Part shown: positions 13,401-21,940 of the stretch, piece by piece
How the letters are laid out: each line of letters opens with the position of its first letter
How positions within the stretch are numbered: the stretch's first letter is position 1
DNA from: Forficula auricularia
Taxonomy: Eukaryota; Arthropoda; Insecta; Dermaptera; Forficulidae
Length of the DNA: 64,000 nt
Direction of reading: 5' to 3'
Assembly: GCA_024734495.1 (NCBI GenBank)
Contig: JALMQS010000099.1
Location: forward strand, 69,135,149 to 69,199,148
Position numbers and translations under genes: made by a program
Notes under the pieces: generated by a model
Told to the model about the DNA's origin: nothing
The model's database searches: none
What the model saw: the letters and a program-made list of their open reading frames with translations, nothing else

Positions 13401-16400
13401 TTGTTGGATGAAACACGATTCCTTGAAAAAACGTTTGGTTTTATTTTTTTCATAGTCAATTATATTTATAATTTCAAAAATAGAGTTTTTCAGACTCTTA
13501 TACATTGCACTATACGGGATATCGGAAAATTTACATACATAATTATAATTTAGAAACTCTTCTTTCCATTTTTATAAAAAACTAAACAAACATTAAACAA
13601 TAACCATTACATATTTTAAGACAATTTTGATTCATAATTATAACACAGTGAGATAATAATGAATAAATAATGAAAAATCTATAAAAAAAAATTACACTAA
13701 ATACAATTTGGCAACAGCGCATTTATTTAACCAGTGAAAGATTTATAAAGCGCGAATGCGCTAGATTTTTTCAAAATTATAATTTTCATAAAGTGTAACT
13801 TAGGCGTTGATTACATTTGTTAAAAAATAACAAAACGATTTTTATAGAAATACATCGACCTTTAAAATGTATTTTATCTGTAATTTTATTATAAAAATAT
13901 TTAATCTCTTACAATGGTGGCAGATTTGTCAAACAAGCACGGGATTGGCTAGAATCGGTACATAAACAGCAAAAAGTTTTGGGCTTAGGAATCCTTATTG
14001 TCTGTTCTATATACTCTAGCATTAACTTTTTGCTAGTATTGTCCCGAAACAGCTACCTTGAGAATTCAATTGAAAGGTTCTTTTTCCCGAGAGTAGCAGA
14101 ATTTTTATAAATTAAAGGAGACAATATGGTAAAAGAGTGCGCCTTCTGCTGGAAAATATTTTTTTTAATTTATTTATAACGAGACTATAGTTTCAAAGGC
14201 TTTGCCGCCTTCATCAGTCTATTATAATTCACAGGAATTGATGTGTGAAGGTAAAATAAAAAATTATTTTCCCAGCAGAAGATAAACTCTTTTATTGTCT
14301 CCTTTAATTTAGAAATATTTTATCTGCTATTTCTTATTGCTTAATTACCCGATTGGATATATTTTTGGTCTAATAAGGTTGCCTAAATACAGGCGTTGCC
14401 ATCAAGTGCTGCCATCTACTAATTCTACGCGGCCAAATTGGTAAATATATAGAAAGATATTTATTCGAGAAAAATTACTAAAAAGTGCGCGGATAGAAGG
14501 ATCTCTCTTTCTTTGTAGCAGCTAAGGCAAGGATTCCATATACAAGTTTCGACCTGTTTTAGACTAGTAGAAGTTAATTTCTTAATTTCTATTATTCTAG
14601 GAACGGCCTTTTGACTATTGCATTTGGACTAAATTGATACTCGTTATTATATATAGAGAGCATTCAAGTAATTAAAGAAATTGGAAATGTTTAAAAATAG
14701 TTAAATAGGATTTATTTTTCTACAAGAGTTTAAATATAAATCAAACATCAATCAATTACGTCCCGATTGAGTTCTGTGAGATTTTGAAATTTTTAAAAAT
14801 TTCATCTATTTTCATAAAATTCAAAAATTATCAAACACTCAACTCTTGCTAGTATTAATATAACTACGAGTATATTATTTTTATTTTTACTATTCTTTTT
14901 CATAATCTATCAAACAATCAAAGCGCACAGCGTACGCAGGCCAAGTTCGAGCATTAGCTTGGCCGTACACGCTATTTACATGAAGGATTTCGAGCCAATT
15001 TCGACCCTCCTGCAGGTCGGAATTTATTTGAGATACAGAGCTGAAATTATACACATATAATTATGTAATCCATCTTGAGGAGAGTACCAAATTTCAATAA
15101 TATAGATTAAATAGGTTCTGATTATGGACCTGAGAAAATAGCTAATTTTGGCACTCACTCACTGACAGATCATCAAAACCTATAGGGTACTTCCAATCAT
15201 TCCAGAACATCATGAAATTTCGCCTGCTAGTAGAGTTTGGGACACAAACAGAGGAAAAATTTCAAAAATCCAAACTTTCATTTTTTCAACCCCTTCAAAA
15301 CGGGAGGAAGGTCAAAAATGAAAATTCTAGCCCGTTGGACCAAACTCAACCAAATTTCCTATTTATATTCCGCGGGCCCCCAGAAGATTAGAAATGTCAC
15401 CCAAAATGGGGGGGGGGGGGGGTCAAAAATGAAAATTCTAGCCCTTTAGACCAACGGGCTTCCCATAGTTTACAAAAAGAAGACCAATCTCAACCAAAAC
15501 ATTCTTTGAAAAACAGGTCAAGTTCGATAAAGTAGTAAAATCTAGTGAGTAGCCAAGTTAAATACGCCATTAATAATTAAGTTGAGAAAATAGTAGATCT
15601 CTCAACTTAATTATTTTTGGCGAATTTAACTTGGCTACTCACTAGATTTTACTACATTTTCGAACTTGACGTGTTTTTTCACAGAATGTTTTGGTTGAGA
15701 TATTGAGATATATTTTTCATTTTATTTTATTTATTTATTACACAACATACAATATGTCATGTCCTATAGAGTTGACAAGTTAACTGTTCAAAGTACCGGA
15801 TTAAAATCTTATCTATTTTATATTATATAGCTTATATATCTATTTTATATATAAAAATTAATAATTATTTAATTTTACAAAGAATTACAATAAATTAAAT
15901 ATGGTATATATTGATAAACATTAGTTCACATTAGAGATTTACATACATATCACAAGGTGAAATCACAACGATCCGATCCATTTAACCAATTTTTTTCTCA
16001 ATATTTTCTTGTCACACGACAGATTTTTTAGATCATTTGGGAGTTTATTAAAATATTTAATTGGCACAAAATAGGTCTTTTTGTTGGGTAATTGACTTAT
16101 TAATCTTTGGCAGGACAATTGATCTATGTCTAGTTCTGCCACTATGTTCATTATACAATATCTTACACACACCATAATAATAAACAACAGAGTTAACAAT
16201 AAAAGATTCATAACTGCCCAGGACAGATTGTACCTTAATTTTTTTAATAAGTCTAGTCAGAATAGTGATAAGTGGTTTCGTTGCATTATCATTTGCACCC
16301 CCCGCACAATTATACCATAATTAATTATACTCTCAAACAGAGCCTGATAAATTACCTTCATCCCCTTGCATCCAATATTGCACATAACTTATATAATACA

Positions 16401-19400
16401 AAATTTATATATCTGGTTTTCTTGGTAATTTTCTTTATGTGATAGTTCCATCTCATATGACATATATAATAGGCAAAGAAAAACTCTAGTGTAAATTTCT
16501 TTTATAATGAAATTAATTTTAATTTTCAATCTTTTTATTTTTGAAGCCAAACCGCAGATTGGGCTTTATTAGGCTCAACAAAACTTCTTAAAAGCGGCGA
16601 GGATGCTATCGGTAATCAGCAATTGATTCGAATCCAAGATCGAATTAATCATCCTGATTATATGGAGTCTACTCCTTACAATGATATTGCATTATTGCGA
16701 CTCAGCTTGTCGGCCATTTTAAATGACTTTGTACGACCTGCTTGTCTTCCACCCTTGAGAGGACGTCATTATAAGGCTGCAGTGGCTTCCGGTTGGGGAT
16801 ACACTAACCCCGGTAAGTTTGCTGAATCGGTATTATTGACGAATTTCCGGTCATGAATAATCTAATTTTACTAGTCGACAAAAATTTGTATCCCTAAACC
16901 TAACAATGGATTCCAGTTGAGTTTTATACCCGAATTGTCACGCAATTTCCCGATTTTTTACAAGAGGTAAGAGTTTTGAGATCGGCCAAAACTACGGAAA
17001 AGGCTATTATTGGATAAAAATTATTTGGTAGGTTTCACATTAAGATATTAAAATGAAACGAATTTATTTTTGGAGAGACTTTAAACTCAATATATATATA
17101 TTTTCTGTTGCTCCTAGTGATGGGTTAACCACCCGAAATTTATATATCGAGATTAAAGTCTCTCCAAAAATAAATTCGTTTTATTTTATGGGGGGTCGAA
17201 AGTAGCTCGAAATAGTTCGTGTAAATATACACATGGCCGGTGCGTCGCCCGTTTTTCCGAACTTGGCTGACACACTGCCGTGTGTCTAGATATATTTGTA
17301 CAATTTGTTCTTAGATGTATTGATTTCTTATTTTAGTGGATTGGAATAGCGGAAGCAATACTCTTCTTGATGTTAGTTTACGAATTCTCGATTCTTTTCA
17401 TTGTAATGAATCCATCGGCGATGCATACGGAAAACTTCCTAGAGGTATTGATGAAAAATTGCAAATTTGTGCTGGAGTTCTCGAAGGAAGAAAAAACACA
17501 TGTTCCGTGAGTATTAAAACATACACTATATTTGTTTATCTTGTCTTTTGCAGTTCATCGCTACGATATCAAGGCAAATCAAAATTTTTTTTTCTTTTCA
17601 TTTTATTACCATTGGCGTAACCTTAGACCATGAAATATATAGACACGCCCTCTGCTAGTCTCCACACAGAGTGAAGTGAGGCCAACATCGCCTACAGATG
17701 ACGTCACGTTCTTGCATAAATATTTTGGTTATATTAATTTAATATTAATTTGCGATTATTGGAATCCAAAATAAATAATCTAAACTACGATAAATTTATC
17801 TCAATGTATAATAATTCCAATAGTGCCCATGCTATTTCTGGATGTTCCTACCTACAGATGACGTCAAGTTCACTAGGAGATGTTGGCCTCGCCAAATCGA
17901 CACCAGGGCGTAACTATAGTAACCTACGCTCCCAGTTAAAACGCTGGGTGAGTTTCCTTTCCTAAACCCCTATATTTTGAAATATTAAATTTGTTATTTA
18001 AATGAGAATTCAATGAAAAATCAACTGGTGTGTTCACCACACGACTTTCACATTTTCATTTATTTGAAATCATCGCGAAACTACTAATTTACACCCCCTT
18101 CCTTTATTTCGTTTTTTTTTTTTTTTATTTTCTCAAAAACGGCTCTAAGGATTTTTTAAAAAATTAGTGTATTTATCGTGTCGCGACACTCCTAGTTTAC
18201 ACCCCCTTCCTTTATTTCAATCGGATTAAAAATTTGACACAACTAATAACTCATGACACTTGATAAATACAGTAATTTTTAAAAAAAATCGTTAGAGCCG
18301 TTTTTGAGAAAAAAAAAAACGAAAAAAATTTCATGTAAATGTCCACTTCCGGTCTTCCAGTTTCAATCAAAAGCTTGTACTCCTTCTAGCCTAAATCGAG
18401 TTTAAATTTCGAATTTCGTAGCTCTGAGACTTATGGTTGCGAAACGCATGGCGATACATACATACGTAGATACGTACGCATTGACCAATGTATTTTTGGC
18501 CCCTTTTTGGCCTCTGGGGACCACAATATCCGGTTTTATATCCCAAATCCGGTTTCCAACTATTAAGGCCATCGATTCCTTCCACCTAGAAGTTACAAAA
18601 TGAAATTAACTTTTTTCATCTCTGAGATACAAGTTCTCAAAGAGTTAGGACCCAGACAGGGCATCGAGATACTTCAATATTATATTCTATGAATAGAAAT
18701 GTGAAAGTAATACATAATTTAGTTAACATTAAAAAAAATATATATTTTATTGAACTCTTCGTTAAGGAAAAAAATTACAAAGTGTCCGCACTTGAGTAAT
18801 TGTTCGATTTTGATAGAAAAATAAAATTGTATTTTATTATACTTTTTTATATTTAAGTGACTATTTTATATAGAGATAAAAAACAAAATAAAAAATTGAG
18901 TGGATATTGCTGAGCCAGTCCAAAATTCAATAGAAGAAGATACTTTAAACTATCTGTTTATAAACCGACGTTTCGGAGGCTTATTCACTCCTTCTTCAGG
19001 GTTTTGAAAAGTCAGTGAAGGAAATCCAAAGTGACATCCCCTTCTGTCTTCTCTCTCAGTGGTAGTAACAATATTGTATCCTATTTCATACTCAGCAGAA
19101 TCTAGTGTAGTCCTATAGTAAATTCTGCTGAGAATGAAATACGATATATATAGTCCTGCCCCATCTAAACTCTTATACAGATCTTGAAATATTTATTTTT
19201 GGCTTCTGATCATAAAATTCCATGAAAGCAAACCGTAAGTACATAAATATCTTGGAAGGAGGCGCCGAGAGGGTTCAGCACGTTTCTCAACAAATAAAAC
19301 CTGAGTGTGATTTCTTGAATTCTTTCTACAAATATTTCACTTTGTGCGTCCCTAACCGTGAGTGTTTAAAGTGTGTAGTTCAAAAGTTAGAGGTTTTTCT

Positions 19401-20661
19401 TTGAATATTCTAATTTATCCTTTCAATTACCAAAGGCAAAACTGAGTATGGATGTGATCTGACAATCAGGAATAAATATTCAATCAAAAATTAAATTAAA
19501 TTAATTAAAAATCAACTTCTCTACAACTCTTGTGAAAAATATTTTCAACTTATATTATAAATGTATTTAATATTTTTCCAACCGAAAGTGTGTGTGGCAG
19601 CATAATTTAAACGTATAAACAAACTTATTAACATTTGTAATACAATTTCTAGAACTTAGAGCTAAAATTATGGTATATATCATAAAAAAAAATCAATCAA
19701 TAATTTATATATACAGTGAAATCCCTCAAATCCGAACTAATTGGGGCTGTAGCCAGTTTGGATTTCAATTTGTTCGGATTAGGCGAAAGCTGGTGGTTTG
19801 GTAATCTTATTAAAGGAAATGGTTCTCTTCCTATCCTTGAGAACCTGAAGAAAGTTACAAATACAAAAAAAGACGTTATTTACTGGGTTGCACAATCGTG
19901 GCAAAATACAAGTGTGAACTTACTGCGGAGATCTTGGAAGAAGTTTTGTTCTAGCCTCGAGTTCGAGAAAACACCTACCCAAACTTAAATTTGTCAAAAA
20001 GAACTCGTTCGGATTTCCCGGGATTTCGGATTTCCGGGGGTCGGATTTGATGGGTTTCACTGTATATATATATATAAATTATAGATCGATTTTTTTAAAA
20101 TTTGATTTATATGTGGGTATGTTTATTTGCATCAAGCAGAGGGCAACCTCTATGTTTCTCTTTATGATTCAACAGCTATGCCACTCTCGGCAAAATAAAA
20201 ACTTTAAAATTCAATAATTTATAGATTACGATTATGTAATGTAGTTTCCATACTTCAATTATTTTTTGAATTGTTTGAAATTAAACTTAACTTGATCAAT
20301 GGTATACAAATAAACTTTGGATAAGTTCCTTCACTTAATATTTTATTTAATACTTTACCCAATTATTTTTCATAAAACAAGTGTAATATTTATTTCGGTA
20401 TATTTATTATTGTTGTACTAAAGTTAAAATTTCCAATTAAAAGATGTTTATTCTTTATAATTTTAGGGTGATTCAGGAGGTCCACTCCAAGTTCCAGAAG
20501 GAGTTTGTGGAATAACGGTTGTTGGAATTATCTCGTTTGGATCAGGGTTTTGCAGCTTTCCAAATGTTGGACTCTATACACATGTGAAAAATTATATACA
20601 ATGGATCGAAGACAAAGTTTGGCCCCCAACAGCTAGTGAAAGTTTTACACTAGATTTCTAG
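4410..20661 (+). CDS. Gene 1: snake-like (CLIPC-type) secreted serine protease zymogen, clip exon apparently absent
   Basis: Spliced model: 4410-4482, 8173-8358, 11376-11506, 12508-12617, 16547-16812, 17337-17506, 20467-20661. The total is 1131 nt, or 376 aa plus stop, and all introns are GT-AG. Layout: signal peptide (about residues 1-20), short Pro/Thr/Arg linker (25-115), activation site before I116 (P1 = L115), then the S1A domain with H160 in TAAHC, D213 in NDIALL and S315 in GDSGGP. C233 (RPAC) probably bridges to a Cys of the linker, as in other clip proteases. A Leu at P1 and the C-terminal pattern (LPRG, extra Cys after the catalytic Ser, SFG) match the snake/CLIPC group, which acts upstream in Toll and prophenoloxidase cascades. 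Odd points: no clip exon is seen between 4483 and 8172, residue 189 is Asn (N309), and the mature N-terminus is IIDG. It looks functional rather than a pseudogene, since every exon is open. Confidence 0.85.
4483..6078. other. Gene 1 intron 1, first part: repeat debris
   Basis: Fragments include a piece of the type A foldback (near 4705-4770), a block at about 4830-5070 that is the reverse complement of 36550-36690, a segment at 5185-5245 matching 41790-41840, a G-rich stretch at 5370-5450 related to the C-rich 35580-35760, and a 5650-6060 repeat shared with 6660-6800 and 18060-18430. No clip-domain Cys pattern was found in any frame here. Confidence 0.6.
6079..6300. repeat. Foldback element (type F, GAAAU core)
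   Basis: Arms of about 90 bp, bounded by TAGGTAGGTTTCACA and its complement, surround a short centre. The right arm holds CTGAAGA, one extra base, a short stem and CCGAAATATATA, the hammerhead-like core variant. The flank at 6325-6355 (TTTCACCAAGAACCTACACC) is a terminus shared by several foldbacks. Confidence 0.75.
6518..6660. repeat. Hairpin repeat
   Basis: The sequence CTAGTAGCACAATGTTTCAA and following bases at 6535-6580 are inverted at 6610-6650, with a spacer rich in CTATATAG. It lies inside the 5650/6660/18060 repeat family, so it is an insertion in an older repeat. Confidence 0.6.
7416..7825. repeat. Palindromic MITE with arms of about 190 bp in TA repeats
   Basis: Both ends read ATATGTTGCAGTAAAAAC in inverted orientation and abut (TA)n tracts. 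Inner arms pair around ACATTTTCGTT and TTGAGTTTGGTTC, with the centre near 7605. TA target duplication is plausible but hidden by the TA tracts. No coding capacity. Confidence 0.7.
8173..8358 (+). CDS. Gene 1 exon 2: Pro/Thr-rich linker
   Basis: The reading frame gives a linker ending ILRRQVGLKSLES, nearly identical to the end of gene 2 exon 3 (ILRRKVGLKSLES), and exits in phase 1 at GTAAGT. The acceptor is uncertain: TAG before 8173 or AAG before 8164. Both are phase 1, so exon 1 can join directly and keep the frame. Gene 2 enters the equivalent exon in phase 0 from its clip exon. This phase difference agrees with loss of the clip exon in gene 1. Confidence 0.75.
8587..8862. repeat. Foldback repeat in gene 1 intron 2
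   Basis: GATTATTCAAACGAAGTTCTTATAG near 8675-8700 is inverted at about 8757-8785. Outer bases (TTTATAAGTAA...) also pair with about 8825-8850. A short direct duplication (AAACGAAGT..TT..GTACAAAATAAATAATTTC) sits in the centre. Confidence 0.6.
8863..9932. other. Gene 1 intron 2: unassigned AT-rich DNA
   Basis: It contains a (TA)n tract at 9317-9342 and an ACCGCGCTTTC patch near 9570. No ORF with a recognisable motif is present. Confidence 0.4.
9946..10106 (-). mobile_element. tRNA-derived SINE, minus strand, with 13-bp target duplication
   Basis: On the minus strand the element has a Pol III B-box-like GGGTTTGAATCC, a body shared with 34661-34775, and a poly-A tail (T run at 9946-9961 on +). 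ATTCAGCTTAATT flanks it at 9933-9945 and 10107-10119, a clear target duplication. The A box is weak, so the tRNA head is degenerate or truncated. Confidence 0.8.
10150..10240. repeat. Short hairpin (arms about 40 bp)
   Basis: GAAGTAAACTTGA and following bases at 10157-10190 pair with 10203-10236, around TTGCCCAAAGGCAA. It is a small foldback with no recognised ends. Confidence 0.55.
11195..11285 (+). repeat. GC-rich repeat terminus (GAGACGCT.CCCGCCAGGG)
   Basis: A GC-rich block in AT-rich surroundings carries GAGACGCTGCCCGCCAGGG and a hairpin CGTGCC-GAAG-GCACG. Related blocks are at 27235-27300 (inverted) and 42520-42561. This looks like one end of a TE family; class unknown. Confidence 0.5.
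11376..11506 (+). CDS. Gene 1 exon 3: Cys-containing pro-segment and activation site
   Basis: After a TTTTTAG acceptor the exon reads M/CRKYCKKS..., then EPL followed by IIDGRESKEKEFPHL, and ends at a phase 0 donor. Cleavage is expected between Leu and Ile. Gene 2 has IVGG here, so Asp replaces the first Gly of the mature N-terminus in gene 1. The two Cys residues near the start are conserved in gene 2. One may form the disulfide that keeps the pro-region attached to the catalytic domain. Confidence 0.85.
12508..12617 (+). CDS. Gene 1 exon 4: catalytic His exon
   Basis: It contains WICGGSLIS followed by VLTAAHC with catalytic His160 (chymotrypsin 57) and the Cys42-Cys58 pair. It is 110 nt, exactly the size of gene 2 exon 5, and leaves in phase 2. 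The acceptor is TTTACAG and the donor is GTAATA. Confidence 0.9.
12900..12945 (-). ncRNA. Hammerhead-like core on the minus strand
   Basis: Read on the minus strand: CTGAGGA, one extra A, GAGA...TCTC stem II with inner GC pairs, then GAAATAC. It belongs to the same core class as the foldbacks but no second arm was found. It lies in gene 1 intron 4. Confidence 0.35.
13470..14062 (+). mobile_element. TTAA-type element, 5' truncated copy
   Basis: It aligns with the right part of the elements at 32861-33849 and 42158-43068 (landmarks ATACGGGATATCGG, GGCAACAGCGCATTTATTTAACC, TGTCTGTTCTATATACTCTAG) and ends CCCGAAACAGCTACCTTGA. The left terminus is missing. Confidence 0.65.
14106..14325. repeat. 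Type A foldback with hammerhead-like core
   Basis: AAAGGAGACAATA..GTAAAAGAGTG at the left and CTCTTTTATTGTCTCCTTTA at the right are inverted. On the minus strand at 14180-14220 lies CTGATGA, A, GGC..GCC stem, GAAAC, TATA, GTC. Related elements are at 43974 and 55385. Confidence 0.75.
15240..15470 (+). repeat. G-rich tandem block related to the 30.9-kb TE family
   Basis: Two passes of TCAAAAATGAAAATTCTAG.CC followed by a G run, with GACCAAACTCAACCAAATT between them. The same unit style occurs in the 2725-3805, 30955-31690 and 46795-47515 elements. Confidence 0.55.
15478..15705. repeat. Foldback, arms about 95 bp
   Basis: ATCTCAACCAAAACATTCT at the left is inverted as AGAATGTTTTGGTTGAGAT at the right. 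Inner arms (TAGTAAAATCTAGTGAGTAG and following bases) pair closely. The centre near 15595 is AGTAGATCT. Confidence 0.7.
15963..16385 (-). pseudogene. Decayed LINE reverse transcriptase C-terminus
   Basis: On the minus strand, 16365 downwards reads MKVIYQALFESIINYGIIV, a classic LINE motif just downstream of the RT domain. After frame breaks come LIKKIKVQSVLGSYESF and then (15963-16211) YFVPIKYFNKLPNDL, the usual LINE tail before the stop. At least two frame changes separate these parts, and no palm-domain motif remains. The clade (Jockey, RTE or similar) cannot be fixed. Confidence 0.65.
16547..16812 (+). CDS. Gene 1 exon 5: catalytic Asp exon
   Basis: The frame reads DWALLGSTKLL, HPDY, YNDIALLRL (catalytic Asp213), VRPACLPPL and SGWGYTNP, then a GTAAGT donor. 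These are standard S1A landmarks in order. Ala stands where trypsin has Cys136, as in snake-type proteases. The acceptor TTTTTGAAG is weak but is the only one that keeps the phase 2 join. Confidence 0.9.
17030..17195. repeat. Type F foldback between gene 1 exons 5 and 6
   Basis: AAACGAATTTATTTTTGGAG at 17055-17074 is inverted at about 17162-17184. The centre has GATGGGTTAACCACCCGAAAT, the short stem-plus-GAAA core variant. A sister copy with the same arm ends lies at 45300-45420. Confidence 0.7.
17337..17506 (+). CDS. Gene 1 exon 6: specificity-pocket exon with Asn at position 189
   Basis: The exon contains FHCNES and QICAG (the Cys168-Cys182 pair), KLPRG, and ends EGRKNTCS just before the GDSGGP of the next exon. 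Counting back from the catalytic Ser, the residue at chymotrypsin 189 is Asn (N309), where trypsin-like enzymes have Asp. Phase 1 in, phase 0 out at GTGAGT. Confidence 0.9.
17610..17935. repeat. Possible MITE in gene 1 intron 6
   Basis: TGGCGTAACCTTAG..ACGCCCTCTG at the left and ACACCAGGGCGTAACTATAG at the right are imperfect inverted ends. GATGACGTCA and TTGGCCTC blocks recur inside in opposite order. Target duplications were not clear. Confidence 0.4.
18060..18680 (-). repeat. Repeat with inverted head and a body shared with 44400-44625
   Basis: 18090-18320 is an inverted repeat built on CAAAAACGGCTCTAA and TTTACACCCCCTTCCTTTATTT. The rest matches, in reverse, the body at 44400-44625 (AACCGGATTTAGGA, TTTGAGAGCTCAGAG). 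Parts also match 5650-6060 and 6660-6800. Confidence 0.6.
18940..19150. repeat. Type C repeat with minus-strand hammerhead-like core
   Basis: At 18966-18999 the minus strand reads CTGAAGA, A, GGAG..CTCC stem, GAAACGTCGG. The flank (GTGGATATTG.TGAG..AGTCCAAAA) matches the complete foldback at 51833-52066. A second small inverted pair (ATACTCAGCAGAAT / ATTCTGCTGAGAAT) follows at 19088-19135. Confidence 0.6.
19714..20062 (+). mobile_element. Tigger/pogo-like (Tc1-mariner superfamily) deletion derivative
   Basis: Terminal repeats start CAGTGAAA.CC.TCAAATCCGA (two mismatches between ends) and are flanked by TA at 19712 and 20063. Inside, about 19840-19960 encodes KKDVIYWVAQSWQNTS..LRRSWKKF, which resembles the tail of Tigger/jerky-type DDE transposases (usual form D.I..IA.AW..V...T...CW.K). 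Only about 350 bp remain of an expected 2-3 kb, so it is non-autonomous. Confidence 0.75.
20105..20215 (+). repeat. Type A foldback, solitary right end
   Basis: It matches the right end of the 26277-26660 element: TGTTTATTTGCATCAAGCAG, TGTTTCTCTTT, CTCTCGGCAAAA. No left arm or core is present. It sits next to the Tigger-like remnant. Confidence 0.6.
20467..20661 (+). CDS. Gene 1 exon 7: catalytic Ser exon and stop
   Basis: The exon opens with GDSGGPLQ (Ser315), passes VVGIISFGSGFC, and ends IQWIEDKVWPP plus a short tail and TAG. The terminal helix motif (YIQWIE) is typical of S1A proteases. Only 26 bp separate the stop from a hAT-type MITE (20688), so part of the 3' UTR is probably transposon-derived. 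No close polyadenylation signal was identified with confidence. Confidence 0.9.
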   Translation, partial: GDSGGPLQVPEGVCGITVVGIISFGSGFCSFPNVGLYTHVKNYIQWIEDKVWPPTASESFTLDF

Positions 20662-20687
20662 TAATTCTAGTAATTATTACCCTAAAA

Positions 20688-20835
20688 CGAGGGGCGACCC
20701 GCGATTGGAATTCGGTGTACACCGCCTTTGGAATTACTTTGGAATTCATTAGATGTCATCTATTGTCTTCTACTTGGAAATGCAAGTGGAAGTGGAAGTA
20801 GGTGTACACAATTTTAGGTCGCGGTTCACCCCTCG
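20688..20835. mobile_element. hAT-type MITE in the gene 1 3' flank (short form)
   Basis: Ends CGAGGGGCGACC and GGTTCACCCCTCG are inverted, with 8-bp flanks CCCTAAAA/CCATAAAA (one mismatch). The internal CTTCTACTTGGAAATGCAAG matches the 34804 copy. This form has no 20-bp minisatellite. It begins 26 bp after the gene 1 stop codon. Confidence 0.75.
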
Positions 20836-20929
20836 CCATAAAAGTAAACCAAATATAAGAACTGATTAATTAATTAACCATAATGTATTCAAAAACAATG
20901 TTAAATCAATATAGAAAGTTTCTCCATGC

Positions 20930-21260
20930 TGTTCCTTTAAAGATTATACAAGTATTTAAAGGAATTGTAGTGAGTTGGACATGACTTTAAATTAAACACA
21001 AGTTTTTATTTTAAATACGCCAAATGTTTCCTTGCTGGTTGGCAGCTTCTTTAGTGGCTGAAATGAGGTGAGTAAAACTAACCTTATTTACCATTGTACT
21101 TTTGTAAAAATGAAATAATTGATTAATAAAAAGATGTCTAACGGCTTTGTTTCGCTATTTCAGGCACTGAAGAAGTTGCCAACCAGCAACGAAACGTTTG
21201 GCGTATTTAAAATAAAAGCTTGTGTTTAATTTAAAGTCATGTCCACCTCCCTACGATTCC
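20930..21260. repeat. Type D foldback with hammerhead-like core
   Basis: Outer arms (TTTAAAGGAATTGTAGTGAG / ..CCTTTAAT) and inner arms (TTTTAAATACGCCAAA) are inverted. The right arm has CTGAAGA (21167-21173), A, GTTGC/GCAAC stem II, GAAAC (21191-21195). The left arm's core is mutated (CTAAAGA). Confidence 0.75.
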
Positions 21261-21374
21261 TTTAATTATTAATCTTGTACACGAATAATGAAATATTGTA
21301 CAAGTATTTTCCCTTTTTTATCCTCAATCTCTTTTAGGACACCCTGTAGAATAATAAATATATACCTATATTTT

Positions 21375-21690
21375 ATTATTATTATTTTGTTTATTTTTCT
21401 TTTAATTTTTACACAGTTGCCGGGGTATTTACCCAAGGCAAAAATTTATGTACAAAGATTGATATTTATATGTACAATATTTACAAAGGAATTTAGGGAT
21501 GCGAATCATTCATGACACTGGGTGGTTTATTGGAGACTTAAAAATTTCCTAACAATATTTGCAGTTCCCAACAATGCGGCCTTCTGACAAGTTCTCATGT
21601 GTCCTTCGTCCAATTGAATTTTTGATTTTGCAATCTTCCAATCCTTCGTGACCAGACCATTCGCGGACACCACCACTGGGATATTATTAT
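21375..21690 (-). pseudogene. 5'-truncated R4/Dong-like copy (C-terminal ORF tail plus 3' UTR)
   Basis: Minus-strand frame 21527-21680 ends QKAALLGTANIVRKFLSL, aligning with the very end of the 1215-aa ORF (QKATILQTCHIVRKFLNN). It starts abruptly after AAT repeats, and its 3' end runs into TAA repeats near 21380. The protein is clearly diverged from the intact copy, so it comes from a different subfamily. Confidence 0.75.
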
Positions 21691-21700
21691 TATTATTATT

Positions 21701-21940
21701 ATCCGAGTTAATGCACTTTCTCAGCTTGCGCTGGAAAAATTTCACCTATCCCTTCAGATCTTATTTGGGATTAGGCTCGGTCGATGTGGAAAGAGAATTC
21801 ACTCTGGCCCACATGATATTATTATCCGAGTTAATGCACTTTCTCAGCTTGCGCTGGAAAAATTTCACCTATCCCTTCAGATCTTATTTGGGATTAGGCT
21901 CGGTCGATGTGGAAAGAGAATTCACTCTGGCCCACATGAT
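21701..21940 (-). repeat. R4/Dong-like 3' UTR present twice in tandem (117 bp, period 123)
   Basis: The segment starting ATCCGAGTTAATGCACTTTC at 21701 repeats without visible change at 21824, separated by two ATT units. The second belongs to the full element. The first is best read as a separate insertion that copied only its 3' end into the TAA tract. Confidence 0.8.

Noticed and set aside
19222..19404. Cys-containing 60-codon ORF in gene 1 intron 6
   Set aside because: No splice context, no match to gene 2 and no motif; the Cys spacing is not that of a clip domain.
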